A DNA stretch of 46,552 nt from Caldilineaceae bacterium bin34 (GTDB lineage: Bacteria; Chloroflexota; Anaerolineae; Caldilineales; Caldilineaceae): assembly GCA_002238555.1 (NCBI GenBank), contig MPMO01000039.1, positions 1-46,552 on the forward strand, written 5' to 3'. Position 1 is the stretch's first letter, and the number at the start of each line of letters is the position of its first letter. Both the position numbers and the translations under genes were made by a program. This document shows positions 16,475-25,316 of this stretch, piece after piece. The notes below the pieces were generated by a model that saw nothing but the letters and a program-made list of their open reading frames with translations, had not been told where the DNA came from and did not search any database.

Positions 16475-16579
16475 TTACATGGCCTCGGAGCCACCATCAC
16501 CGTCCGGACAAGGTCCCGAACCCCTAAGGGTCTCGGCGATGTCCAGCTTTACCAACACGGGTTTGGTCCACTTCTGCAT
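16475..16579 (-). CDS. Small peptide, PqqA-like / candidate RiPP precursor
   Basis: A 34-residue peptide beginning MQKWTKPVLVKLDIAETLRG and ending in a Gly/Asp-rich tail with one Cys (Cys24) and a final Met. The start is supported by a strong AGGAGGAG upstream and a TACAAT -10-like box further up. The leader pattern K-W-x-K-P-x-x-x-x-L-D is shared in outline with PqqA, which starts with K/W-T-K-P, and with lasso-type precursors. The tail GSGPCPDGDGGSEAM would then be the core or its cleaved end. No radical SAM enzyme, PqqD-like carrier, protease or lanthionine synthetase is next to it, so any maturase must act from elsewhere. It could also be a small orphan peptide with another role. Confidence 0.5.
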   Translation of the reverse strand: MQKWTKPVLVKLDIAETLRGSGPCPDGDGGSEAM

Positions 16580-16646
16580 GGTGACGTTCTCTCCTCCTGA
16601 GGCGCGTCCAAGATTCGGTGTGTAGGGCAACGGGGCCACTCCTGTA

Positions 16647-16652
16647 ATTGTA
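16647..16652 (-). promoter_or_regulatory. Candidate -10 box for the small peptide gene
   Basis: TACAAT on the minus strand lies about 67 bp upstream of the peptide start, in a locally AT-richer patch. No good -35 match is visible at the usual distance, so support is modest. Confidence 0.3.
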
Positions 16653-16759
16653 GCCCATTGTGCGGGTTGTTGCACAGCCGAGTTGGTTTGGTAGGTTGCC
16701 TGGTTCGCGGCCGGTGGCTGTGCACCACGCCCGCGTTGTCGTCGTGCTGCGCAACCAAG

Positions 16760-18409
16760 CTATTCCCGAATGATTTCAAGCTCTCCGTTCAGGATCTGTT
16801 GTCGGATGACCTTCTTGTCGAACTTGCCCACACTGGTCTTGGGAATGTCCGATACCAGGGCCATGGCGTCCGGCAACCAGAAGCTGGGGAATTTCGGTGT
16901 CAGATGCCGGCGTACCTCCTGCAGTGAGATGCCTTCGTCCCGACCATGCGGCACGATGACCGCCAACGGACGCTCCCCCCATTTCTCGTCGGACAGGGCG
17001 ACGAATGCCGTCTCTCGAATGTTGGGGTGCGACAGGAGCGTGTTCTCCAATTCCACCGAGGAGATCCACTCGCCTCCGCTTTTGATGAGGTCCTTGGTGC
17101 GATCCGTGATCCGGATGTATCCGTCGGGATCGATGGCGGCGATGTCACCCGTGCGGAACCAGCCGCTGGAAGTGAAGTGCTCGGCCTGGTGTTCGGTTCG
17201 GTAGTACTGCGACGCCACCCAGTGTCCCTTGACCTGGATTTCGCCGGTGGAGCGATCGTCCCAAGGCTGTTCCTCTTCATCCCGTGCGATACGCAGGTCG
17301 ACGCCGGCCACGGGCGGTCCCTGGCGGGCTTTGATGTCCCATACAGCCTCCGGATCCAGATCCCGGTGTCGGGTCAGAGGCACGCACACGGAACCAATGG
17401 GTGACGTCTCGGTCATGCCCCAGGCATGCATGACCGAGACGCCCAATTCCTGTTCGTAGGCTTTTATCAACGGGCGGGGCATGGCCGATCCGCCCACGAT
17501 GAGGGCCCTGATGGAGGAGATGTCCACCGGGTTGCGCTTCAACTCGTGGTACAGGGAATTCCAGATGGTCGGGACCCCGGATGCGACTGTGATGCGCCGG
17601 TCGTGCAGCAACTCGGCCAACGAGGCGGCATCCAGAAACGGGCCCGGCAGCACCAGATTGGAACCGGCCCATGCGGCGGCATATGGCAATCCCCAGCACA
17701 TGGCGTGAAACTGGGGCACCACGGCCAACACGTTGTCCCGTTCCGTCAAGCCGAACGCGTTGGCCTGGTTGACGCCCATGGTATGGAGGTACATGGAACG
17801 ATGGGTGTAGAGGACGCCCTTGGGGTGTCCGGTGGTGCCGCTTGTGTAGCACAGACCCATGGCCGTCCATTCATCCTGGACAGGACACTCATGGGACGCG
17901 TCGGCCTCTTCCAGCAGGTCTTCGTACCGGTGAATCGTGCCGGGCAGGTTGCAGGCGACCTGGTCTGCGCCGGACCAGATGATGAAGTGTTCGACCCCTC
18001 GGATCCGGTCCTTGATGTCTTCCAACAGCGGTACCTGTGAACCATCCACCAGAATGGCGCGGTCCTCGGCATGGTTGATGATGTAGGCCAGCTGGTCCGA
18101 AGACAGTCGGATGTTGAGGGTGTGGATGACGCCTCCCATCTCCGGTATGCCGAAGTAGGCCTCCACATGCTGGTGGTGGTTCCAGCCCAACGTGCCCACC
18201 CGATCGCCGGGTTGGATGCCCAGGGCCGTCAAGGCATTGGCCAGTTTCTTGACCCGCGCGTGCAGGTCCCGGTAGGTCATGACATGGAGGGAACGATCGG
18301 GCTGCCGCGTGACAATGAGCTTCGATCCGAAGACGCGTTGAGCATGTTCCAGAATGCTGCCCATCGTCATGGGCATGGACATCATGAGACCGTGCATGGT
18401 CTTGATCAT
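16760..18409 (-). CDS. Fatty acyl-CoA ligase, FadD/AlkK-type AMP-dependent synthetase
   Basis: A 549-residue adenylate-forming ligase that activates a carboxylic acid to its acyl-CoA through an acyl-AMP. The frame extends upstream, but MIKTMHGLMMSMPMTMGSIL matches the usual start of medium- or long-chain acyl-CoA ligases. The Met at position 5 is an alternative start. Core motifs are YTSGTTGHPKG (near residue 190), HAWGMTETSP (near 335), GWFRTGD and GEWISSVELEN, with a C-terminal Lys in SVGKFDKK. No membrane segment is seen. It is 180 bp upstream of the small peptide gene on the same strand. It could supply a starter acyl-CoA to the PKS 6 kb away, but that is only inference from proximity. 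Confidence 0.92.
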   Translation of the reverse strand: MIKTMHGLMMSMPMTMGSILEHAQRVFGSKLIVTRQPDRSLHVMTYRDLHARVKKLANALTALGIQPGDRVGTLGWNHHQHVEAYFGIPEMGGVIHTLNIRLSSDQLAYIINHAEDRAILVDGSQVPLLEDIKDRIRGVEHFIIWSGADQVACNLPGTIHRYEDLLEEADASHECPVQDEWTAMGLCYTSGTTGHPKGVLYTHRSMYLHTMGVNQANAFGLTERDNVLAVVPQFHAMCWGLPYAAAWAGSNLVLPGPFLDAASLAELLHDRRITVASGVPTIWNSLYHELKRNPVDISSIRALIVGGSAMPRPLIKAYEQELGVSVMHAWGMTETSPIGSVCVPLTRHRDLDPEAVWDIKARQGPPVAGVDLRIARDEEEQPWDDRSTGEIQVKGHWVASQYYRTEHQAEHFTSSGWFRTGDIAAIDPDGYIRITDRTKDLIKSGGEWISSVELENTLLSHPNIRETAFVALSDEKWGERPLAVIVPHGRDEGISLQEVRRHLTPKFPSFWLPDAMALVSDIPKTSVGKFDKKVIRQQILNGELEIIRE

Positions 18410-19113
18410 CCTTGTGGTGAACGGTGCTGTGCGGGAAGAGACTGCCGGAACGCGAGTGCCGGACCGGGATGGCAAGGAAGCAGTTGGCAGCAGGTGGAGG
18501 TCCCGGTGGAATTGTGCCATTGTCCGTTCACTTCGGAACCACTTCGGATTCAGGCCCTTCCCAACCGATCAGACTGGCTGGGACGCGCCAAGGATTCCGC
18601 CGTGGGACCGCAACATTCCAAGCCCCGGTCTCGCCGAATGGCCCCGACGAGTCAAGTTCAAGGTGCTTGAACAGGCCGAAGAACCCGCGCAGGACCGAGA
18701 TGCAGGGCTCCGAGTCCGGGTCTCTGGCCTAGTAGATGGATTAGCGGAGCATCGTACTTGTCAATCGGGACCACCGGAGGGGCATCGAATTGCCGTTCAA
18801 GTTCATGCAGCAGTCTGTCCACACGCCTGGAAGGCGACATCGCGCGGGTGCCCGCAGACGTACGTGCAAACCTGGATACAGTCACCGTCGGTTTCCGTTT
18901 CTATTCCGGTCGCCGCACCTCGGTTGTGCCGCTGGATGTGCGTGCAGGGCGAGGTCCCGCACCGCGTGGCCCGAGCGGCGCACCTTCTTGCCGGCGCGAT
19001 GGCGCAGGCCGCCACCGGTTCCGCCTCGGGTCTGCCACAGGTGGTGGTTGCGGCGTGGCTTTCAGAATTCGGAAGAGGTATGCGGGCGGACCCCGAGATG
19101 GTCAGGTAGGACC
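18410..19113. other. Intergenic region between acyl-CoA ligase and ABC permease
   Basis: About 700 bp with no confident gene. A minus-strand frame at 18658-18837 could encode about 60 residues, beginning MSPSRRVDRLLHELERQ, but it has no family resemblance I recognise and no clear ribosome-binding site. The region must hold the ligase promoter and the end of the ABC operon. Confidence 0.4.
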
Positions 19114-20004
19114 TCAGCCTTTGACCCCGGAAATCACTACACCCTGTATGAAGTAACGCTGGCCAAAGTAGAAAGTAAGCAACACCGGTAGCATGGCGAT
19201 GGTGGAAGCCGCCATGAGCAGGGGCCAATTGGTGGTGAACTCTCCCTGAAACAGGCGCAGGCCCAGCGCCAGCGTGAACTTGGAATGGGTGTTGAGATAG
19301 ATCAGGGGTTCCAGGAATTCATTCCAGTTGTACCGGAAGGCAAACAGAAATCCGGTGATGATCGCAGGTCCCGACAGGGGCAGGATGATGCGGGCGTAGG
19401 TACCCACAAAGCTGCAGCCGTCCATGCGGGCAGCCTCATCAATTTCCTGGGGGATGGTGGAGAAAAACTGACGAAACAGGAAGATCTGAAACCCGGTCCC
19501 GAAAAGCGAGGGCACAATGAGGGGATTGTAGGTGTCAATCCATTCCAGTATCCGGAACAGAATGAACTTGGGGATCATGGTGACCTGAGGGGGCAACATC
19601 ATGGTGCTCAATACGACGACAAACAGGACGGTACTGCCTCGCCAGCGCAGTCGGGCAAACGAGAATCCGGCCAAACTGCTGGCAAAGAGAGTACCCGCCA
19701 CGCTGAGCCCGGAGACATATACGGTATTAATAAAATACCGCATGAAAGGCAATACTTCAAAAACCTTGACGTAATTGGCCCACTGCAGCGGGACGGGAAC
19801 CCAGATGGGGGGAAAGACAAAGGTCTGGCCCAAGGTCTTCAATGATGTGGACAGCATCCAGGCAAAGGGCACGGAGACTAAGAAGCCGCCGGACGCCAGG
19901 CAAAGATAGACCACGGTCATCTTGAGGGCATAATGCAAGCGCCGGTTCGTCCGCCAGCCAACCGGGGCTGCCGGTCGGGTCAGTGGGCGGGTCGTGATGT
20001 CCAT
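19114..20004 (-). CDS. Carbohydrate ABC transporter permease, MalG family
   Basis: A 296-residue inner-membrane permease with about six transmembrane helices after a polar N-terminus. The EAA loop that contacts the ATPase reads EIDEAARMDGCSFVGTYARI near residue 190. The C-terminus QGVVISGVKG is the classic ending of MalG/UgpE-type permeases. Its ATG overlaps the TAA stop of the upstream permease by one base (TAATG), so the two are translationally coupled and form a heterodimeric channel. It is the last gene of the importer operon. No ATPase gene follows it. Confidence 0.94.
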   Translation of the reverse strand: MDITTRPLTRPAAPVGWRTNRRLHYALKMTVVYLCLASGGFLVSVPFAWMLSTSLKTLGQTFVFPPIWVPVPLQWANYVKVFEVLPFMRYFINTVYVSGLSVAGTLFASSLAGFSFARLRWRGSTVLFVVVLSTMMLPPQVTMIPKFILFRILEWIDTYNPLIVPSLFGTGFQIFLFRQFFSTIPQEIDEAARMDGCSFVGTYARIILPLSGPAIITGFLFAFRYNWNEFLEPLIYLNTHSKFTLALGLRLFQGEFTTNWPLLMAASTIAMLPVLLTFYFGQRYFIQGVVISGVKG

Positions 20005-20912
20005 TACCGCCCCGTCTTGGACGATACACCCTCATAATAGACCCAAGCCGCGGAGAACCGGAGGACCAACAGGGTCAGCAGCAGGATGTACGCAAAAAGT
20101 ACCCAAGCCAGAGCCGACGCGTACCCCATCTTGAGGAATTCGAAGGCATTCTGATACAGATACAGCATGTAAAACAGGGTGGCGTACTTGGGTCCACCCT
20201 CGGTCATCACGTAGGCTTCGGTAAACACCTGCAAGGCCCCAATGATGCCCATCACAGTCTGAAAGAGAATGACCGGCGATATCATGGGCAAGGTGACGTT
20301 CCAGAAGCGCACCCAGCTATTGGCCCCATCCACTTCGGCTGCCTCGTACAGAGTGGTGGGTACCCCCTGCAGTCCGGCAAGCACGATCAGCATGCCCCCG
20401 CCCACGCCCCAGAGGCTCATGAGGATCAGGGCGGACAGAGCCGTCCGGCTATCCGCCAGCCATGCGGGGCCGTCGATGCCCACGAGGTCAAGTCCGGCAT
20501 TGAGGAGACCGAAATCCGGGGAAAAAATCCAGCGCCACAGCAAGGCTACCGCCACACCGGCGACCACACTGGGCAAGTAGAAGACCGTGCGCACAAAGGA
20601 CATGGCCTTGATTTTTTCGTTGAGCAGCAGGGCCAGGATTAGTCCCAGTACAACCTGCAGGGGTATGGAGACGCCGGCATAGATGGTGGTTACTTTCAGG
20701 GCCTGGCCCACCAGCGGGTCCCCTGTGGTCAACTTGACAAAATTATCAAAACCCACCATCTGGGCGGGAGTCAGAATATCCCAGTTGGTAAAGGCCAGAT
20801 ACACCGACACCAGCATGGGGCCCACAATGAAGGCCAGAAACCCAAACAGCCAGGGTGTGACAAACAGCCAGCCGTAGAGTTCCTCCAGCTGGGCGTACCG
20901 TAACTTGAACAT
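20004..20912 (-). CDS. Carbohydrate ABC transporter permease, MalF family
   Basis: A 302-residue permease of the MalF/UgpA type with six or so hydrophobic helices, the first starting near residue 15. The EAA loop reads LYEAAEVDGANSWVRFWNVT, with the typical TLPMISP ending. It pairs with the MalG-like subunit to import a sugar or glycoside. The start is an ATG with a weak ribosome-binding site. It is separated by 117 bp from the binding-protein gene upstream, and that gap contains a strong hairpin. Confidence 0.94.
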   Translation of the reverse strand: MFKLRYAQLEELYGWLFVTPWLFGFLAFIVGPMLVSVYLAFTNWDILTPAQMVGFDNFVKLTTGDPLVGQALKVTTIYAGVSIPLQVVLGLILALLLNEKIKAMSFVRTVFYLPSVVAGVAVALLWRWIFSPDFGLLNAGLDLVGIDGPAWLADSRTALSALILMSLWGVGGGMLIVLAGLQGVPTTLYEAAEVDGANSWVRFWNVTLPMISPVILFQTVMGIIGALQVFTEAYVMTEGGPKYATLFYMLYLYQNAFEFLKMGYASALAWVLFAYILLLTLLVLRFSAAWVYYEGVSSKTGR

Positions 20913-20957
20913 GCGATCCGGGACAACCGATTAGGATCGTGCTGCCGGCAAGGGGCA

Positions 20958-20988
20958 GCAGCCGGTGTCGGCCAGGAACACCGGCTGC
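20958..20988 (-). promoter_or_regulatory. Intercistronic hairpin between binding-protein and permease genes
   Basis: An 11-bp perfect stem (20958-20968 with 20978-20988, left arm GCAGCCGGTGT) closes a 9-nt loop. It has no T-run and sits in the 117-bp gap after the binding-protein stop. By analogy with malE-malF, such a hairpin would stabilise the upstream mRNA and raise binding protein over permease. This role is inferred. Confidence 0.6.
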
Positions 20989-21029
20989 CGCCAACCATGC
21001 GTGGGGGAATGGGCAAACAGCCTACCCCT

Positions 21030-22352
21030 TTACGACTCCCCTTGCAGGATGCCATCGATGGTAACGACGGCCTCATCCATCACCGTCTGGACATCCTCGT
21101 TGTCCAGGAAAATCCGATCCAGGAAAGGATTCAGACTGCGGGTCCACTCGACCCACAGCGGCGTAAAGGGAATCGTCTTGGCCCAGCCTTCGGCCAACGG
21201 CTGATAGAAATAGGCGTTGTTCTCAGGCGGCCTGCTGTTGAGCAATACATCGGTGTTGTCCCTGCGCGGCGTGGCTCCTCCATTGGTAATCCAGATGGCA
21301 TCCGCCTCCTGACTGGACATGTACTTGCACAGTTGCCACGCCTGGTCCAGATTCTCCCCCGCCTTGGCCACCACCATGGAGTTGCCCTTGTAGAGGGTCA
21401 GTTTGCCTTCCGCTCCCATCGGGAAAGGCACTACCTCCCAGTTGTAGTCATAGCTGCGGTAGGCCATGACCAACCCTCGCCAGGAGGCCCATATGCCAAT
21501 GCGGCCGGTGCCTACCAGATTCACATCCTGGGTAGTTTCGCGGGTCGGAGCCACGCCATGATCGTGAATCAGGTTTTGGCAAAACTCGTAGCCGGCTACG
21601 GCTTCCGGGGTATTCAACAGGCTCTGCGTGCGATCATCGTTCAGTTCATCGCCGCCCGCTCCCCAGATCCAGGGCTGCAGTCCGCCCCACATGGAAGTAT
21701 CGGCCATGGTTCCGTACACGGTATCCATGACATCACCGGACGTATCCGTAAGCGCGGCGGCCGATTCGAGGAAGGCGTCCCAGGTCCATTCCCCAGCCTC
21801 CCACTGTTCATCCGGGCGGGGCACACCTGCGGCTTCAAACAGGTCCACGTTGAAATACATTACGCGGGTACTGCCGATGTAGGGCATGGACCAGCGCTCT
21901 CCTTCCCAGACCCCTTCATTCCAGGCGGCCTCGAAATAATCTTCATCGTTCACGTTCGGGTCTGCGTCCACCCGTTCGTCCAAGGCCAGCAGGATGCCCC
22001 TGGAGGCAAACTGGGTCAGATAGTAATTGTCCACGGCGGACACATCCGGAGGTACGCCACCGGCTGACGTGGTAAGGAATTTGTCATGCAGGTCGCCCCA
22101 GGGCGTGGCGAGCCGTTCCACGACAATATCCGGGTTGGCTGCTTCAAACGGTTCCAGCGCCTTTTCCATACTTTCGATCCCACGTTCGCCCCCTACCGGC
22201 CAGAACATGAGTTGAATGGTGACTGGCTCAGCCATTTGCCCATCTTCACCCGGCGCGGCGGTCGGTGCCACCGCACAAGCACTCAACACGGACAGTGCCA
22301 GCCCGCCGCCGGCGACTTGCAGAAAACTACGACGCGTTACTCGACTGTTCAT
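21030..22352 (-). CDS. Sugar ABC transporter substrate-binding lipoprotein (family 1)
   Basis: A 440-residue extracytoplasmic binding protein. The start is the ATG with GGAGGAAAACC just upstream; five extra codons before it are not used. The N-terminus MNSRVTRRSFLQVAGG is a Tat-type twin-arginine signal, followed by a lipobox LSAC with Cys26 as the lipid-anchored residue and an Ala/Pro-rich linker. The body has family-1 features such as the GKLTLYKGNSMVVAK and YMSSQEADAIW regions of MalE-like proteins. It captures a sugar for the two downstream permeases. The neighbouring sulfatases and fucosidase suggest a sulfated or fucosylated oligosaccharide or its breakdown sugar, but specificity is not readable. 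Confidence 0.94.
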   Translation of the reverse strand: MNSRVTRRSFLQVAGGGLALSVLSACAVAPTAAPGEDGQMAEPVTIQLMFWPVGGERGIESMEKALEPFEAANPDIVVERLATPWGDLHDKFLTTSAGGVPPDVSAVDNYYLTQFASRGILLALDERVDADPNVNDEDYFEAAWNEGVWEGERWSMPYIGSTRVMYFNVDLFEAAGVPRPDEQWEAGEWTWDAFLESAAALTDTSGDVMDTVYGTMADTSMWGGLQPWIWGAGGDELNDDRTQSLLNTPEAVAGYEFCQNLIHDHGVAPTRETTQDVNLVGTGRIGIWASWRGLVMAYRSYDYNWEVVPFPMGAEGKLTLYKGNSMVVAKAGENLDQAWQLCKYMSSQEADAIWITNGGATPRRDNTDVLLNSRPPENNAYFYQPLAEGWAKTIPFTPLWVEWTRSLNPFLDRIFLDNEDVQTVMDEAVVTIDGILQGES

Positions 22353-22894
22353 GGTTTTCCTCCCCAAATCAATCGAACTGAAAGCTCAAGCGAGACCGCC
22401 CTTCTGCGGCAAGCCACAGACACCGAGTACCGGTCTCGGCGTCTGTCCTGAAGCAAGAACGTTCAGAGAAAAGACAGCCTGATTATACCCACGTGGAAAG
22501 AGAGCTCTACAGCCTCGAATCGTACCTGTTCAGGTGCCCCTGATGCTGGCTGCCTGACGGCCTGTGGAGGCCGGTGGGGTTGACGGGAGCGGGCTGTGCC
22601 ACAGGCGTCTCCAAGTGCGGTCGTCGCGCCCGACCGGGGGCCGGGCCGCGCAGGCGCTTGAGGGACCGGAAGCCCTGTTCGATGCCCACGGGATGGGCGT
22701 GGGCATTGAGCTTCACGTCGGCGGAAGGCTCGGCCGGCCCGCCGGGGTCCCGTCTCCGCCTGGAAGATCATGTGGAGTTCGTAGCGCATGTAGGGATGCC
22801 AGTCCTGTCACCGGATGGCCTGCCACAGGCGGGGTGCTGAAGGCCTCGGTCGCGGAGGATGCGCACCGTCAGGGTGGACAGCACGGCGGGGTCC
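22353..22894. other. Region upstream of the ABC operon with possible IS debris
   Basis: The promoter of the importer operon should be here, but no clear -35/-10 pair stands out. On the minus strand, 22507-22716 reads a peptide containing IEQGFRSLKR, reminiscent of the E-to-K motif of IS4-family transposases. It is too short and diverged to call. It lies next to a decayed transposase, so this is probably insertion-sequence debris. Confidence 0.4.
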
Positions 22895-23125
22895 AGCCGA
22901 TCCGGCAGGACCAGGATCCGGGACAGACCCCGCAGGCTGACGCAGTGCACATACAGTCGGGCCACCCGTTGTCGGAAGGACTGCGGACGCTGGTGGGAGG
23001 TCACGCCGGACGGCAGGGACGAGGCGCGGGAGAGGCAGGTCTTGTACTGCCAGCGTTGGATGCGGAGTCGGCCGAGGAAGACCAGGTGACGGGAACAGGC
23101 ACTGCTGCGGTGCTAGGCGGGCAGG
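22895..23125 (-). pseudogene. Decayed mutator-like transposase fragment
   Basis: This segment aligns without gaps to the transposase near the right end of the window at an offset of 23280 bp. By hand count about 152 of 190 positions (22911-23100) match, roughly 80 percent. It covers the N-terminal zinc-ribbon and the start of the catalytic part (MTSHQRPQSFRQRVARLYVH against MTSRQRPQTFRELVADLYVH), then diverges into unrelated sequence with the first zinc-ribbon cysteines lost. It is a dead relic of the same insertion-sequence family. Confidence 0.8.
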
Positions 23126-23448
23126 GAATCGGGTAGGGGCCGTTGGCGTTCGGGATGTCCAGGAGCTGGGACTGAAGTCCACGACGAGGGGTTCTCTTTG
23201 GTTGTCACGACAACACCGTTGCAGGGACCCCGCGCCGTCTGTGCGTCCAGACCAGTATCAACGAGATTGAAACAGTGCCCACCGAACCCGTCAGTGCGCG
23301 GTCACAGTCCGGCCAGTGCCTGATCCTGAGGGGAGGAGGTTTGTCTCGGCTGGCCACCTCCAGCATGATGGCCTTCCTCACCGCCATGAGGAAGGCTTGG
23401 CACAGCTTCGGCTTCGGCCATCACAGGGAGTGATCATTTTGGGGAAAG
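23126..23448. other. Intergenic region between transposase relic and second sulfatase
   Basis: No gene is seen. A short minus-strand frame here has no recognisable features. It is probably further insertion-sequence remnant. Confidence 0.4.
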
Positions 23449-24882
23449 TCACAGGTCGAGATCCTGGCTGACGATTGCCGGATCGATTCGTGGCACATCC
23501 ACGTCCCAAATGTTGAGGCCTTCCATACCCCAGGCGGGTTTGAGGATGTAGAGATCCTCCGTCTCGACCATGCGGTCTCGCATCCAGCCGTGATGACACC
23601 GGATCTCCTCCTCCCAAGCAGGATCGTCTATCAGGTTGTTCATTTCATGGGGATCTGTTTCCAGATCGAAGAACTGCCAGGGTTTGCCTCCATTCACATC
23701 CCCCAACACTGTGTACTTGAAGCGTTCACTGCGGAAACCGCGCCAGGTTTCCACGTGAAAGAGGCTGTTCGCTCGTGTTTCGGCCACATATTCGAGTAAC
23801 ACGCCGGGACGATCCGGTCCGGCATCCTCATTCCGGATCAGGGGAGCCAGGTTGGTCCCAGGCAGGGAGTTGGCGGGTTCAAGACCACACAGTCCCAGCA
23901 GGGTGGGAAACAGGTCCTCCGTACAGGTAGGGGCTGGCAGCCGCAGATTGGCACGTTCCGGGTAACGGGGATCATGGACGATGAGGGGAATCCCTATGGA
24001 TTCTTCGTAGGGGTACTGCTTGTGCGCAGTGGGAATTCCGTGACAGCCACCCATCTCTCCGTGGTCTGAGAAAAAAACCACGATCGTGTCTTGGGCCAAA
24101 CCCGTCTTTTCCAGCCATGCCCGCAGGCGGCCTACATTCATGTCCAGGTTCTCCACCATGGCGTAGTAGAGACGGCGCAAGGTCAAGAAACGTTCCCGTT
24201 CCTCCTGATCCCGGGCCTGGAAACTGGGGGGAACGGACATGGGACGATCCTTCCACCTCGCCTCCAGGGCCGCCGGGGCTTCATAGGGGAAATGGGGGGG
24301 TTCCACCGAAATGACGCACGCGAAGGGTTTGTCCGTGTCCCTACGGTCCTCAAGGTGCTCCATGGCCAGATTGAAGAGACCATCTGTCTGGTAGGTTTCA
24401 ATAGGACGCGGCGTGGGATCGTCATCTTCGTAGTAGCAGGTGTCAAAATGGCCGTTGCGCAGTTCGAAACCCAGCCATTTTTGCCAGCGGCCTTGGTGGA
24501 CCCGGGGCACAGGAGTCAGGTTGGCCTTGCGAGTGGAGTGGCCTGGAAGCAGGGCATGCCCCCCGTAGAGATGCCATTTGCCCAGGTAGATGGACTCATA
24601 GCCACCGGCGTTGAATTCATCAGCCAAGGTTCGTTCCGCCGGAGACATGCGCCATTCAATGCCGGGAACGAACCGGGAATGGGCATATTCTCCCGTCATC
24701 AGGGTGAAGCGGAAGGGAACGCAGATGGGATAGGAGGAGCAGGCGTTGGTGAAGGACACGCCGTTTTGTGCCAAGCGATCGATGTGGGGTGTTTCAACAT
24801 TGGGATCTCCGAAAGCGGCGATGGCATCCCGTCGCAACTGGTCGCAGAACACCACGAGAAGATTGGGTCTGGTTTCCGGCAT
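23449..24882 (-). CDS. Type I sulfatase, second copy of a different subfamily
   Basis: A 477-residue sulfatase. The start at 24882 opens MPETRPNLLVVFCDQLRRD and is preceded by GGAAGGA, so the upstream in-frame codons are not used. The formylglycine motif is CVPFR with Cys54 as the target residue, in the context YPICVPFRFTLMTGE. YLGKWHLYGG and FFSDHGEMGGCHG are also typical. No signal peptide is seen. It is only distantly like the sulfatase at 14663-16150 and has the D-Q variant near the N-terminus, so it is expected to act on a different sulfate ester. It is transcribed toward the ABC importer but separated from it by insertion-sequence debris. Confidence 0.93.
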   Translation of the reverse strand: MPETRPNLLVVFCDQLRRDAIAAFGDPNVETPHIDRLAQNGVSFTNACSSYPICVPFRFTLMTGEYAHSRFVPGIEWRMSPAERTLADEFNAGGYESIYLGKWHLYGGHALLPGHSTRKANLTPVPRVHQGRWQKWLGFELRNGHFDTCYYEDDDPTPRPIETYQTDGLFNLAMEHLEDRRDTDKPFACVISVEPPHFPYEAPAALEARWKDRPMSVPPSFQARDQEERERFLTLRRLYYAMVENLDMNVGRLRAWLEKTGLAQDTIVVFFSDHGEMGGCHGIPTAHKQYPYEESIGIPLIVHDPRYPERANLRLPAPTCTEDLFPTLLGLCGLEPANSLPGTNLAPLIRNEDAGPDRPGVLLEYVAETRANSLFHVETWRGFRSERFKYTVLGDVNGGKPWQFFDLETDPHEMNNLIDDPAWEEEIRCHHGWMRDRMVETEDLYILKPAWGMEGLNIWDVDVPRIDPAIVSQDLDL

Positions 24883-25316
24883 GGTGCTTCCTTCCAACAA
24901 TGGTGTGAACGGTTTTCGAAATTCCTTGGCCTGGGCCGGGATCAATCACCCTGTTTTGGCTTGCGCAGATACTCGGGGAAGTGGCAGCCACTGCCCGAGG
25001 CAGGGGAGCACAGTTCCCTGCCATGGAGTGTGCATGAGACTGACAGCACCATGCCGGGAGATGTTCCGTGCTTCTGCTATCCACTATACGGGCCGTCCTG
25101 CCCGGCGGCAACCCACAGCGGCACTACCTCAGTGCCTTGCTGCTCCTGCCGGCCTGGCCCATGCACCGCAACCTGGCCCGTGTCGTCCAACATACTTGGG
25201 CAATGAGCGCAGACGGCGGTTATGGGAGGGACCAGCATGGGGTTGCCACACCACAACCCCTCACACCCTACCAGTCCCCTTTGTGCAAGGCCGTGCGATT
25301 CCACGACCAAGGGAAA
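24883..25316. other. Intergenic region upstream of the second sulfatase
   Basis: It should contain the sulfatase promoter. I see no gene or structured element that I can support. Confidence 0.4.
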
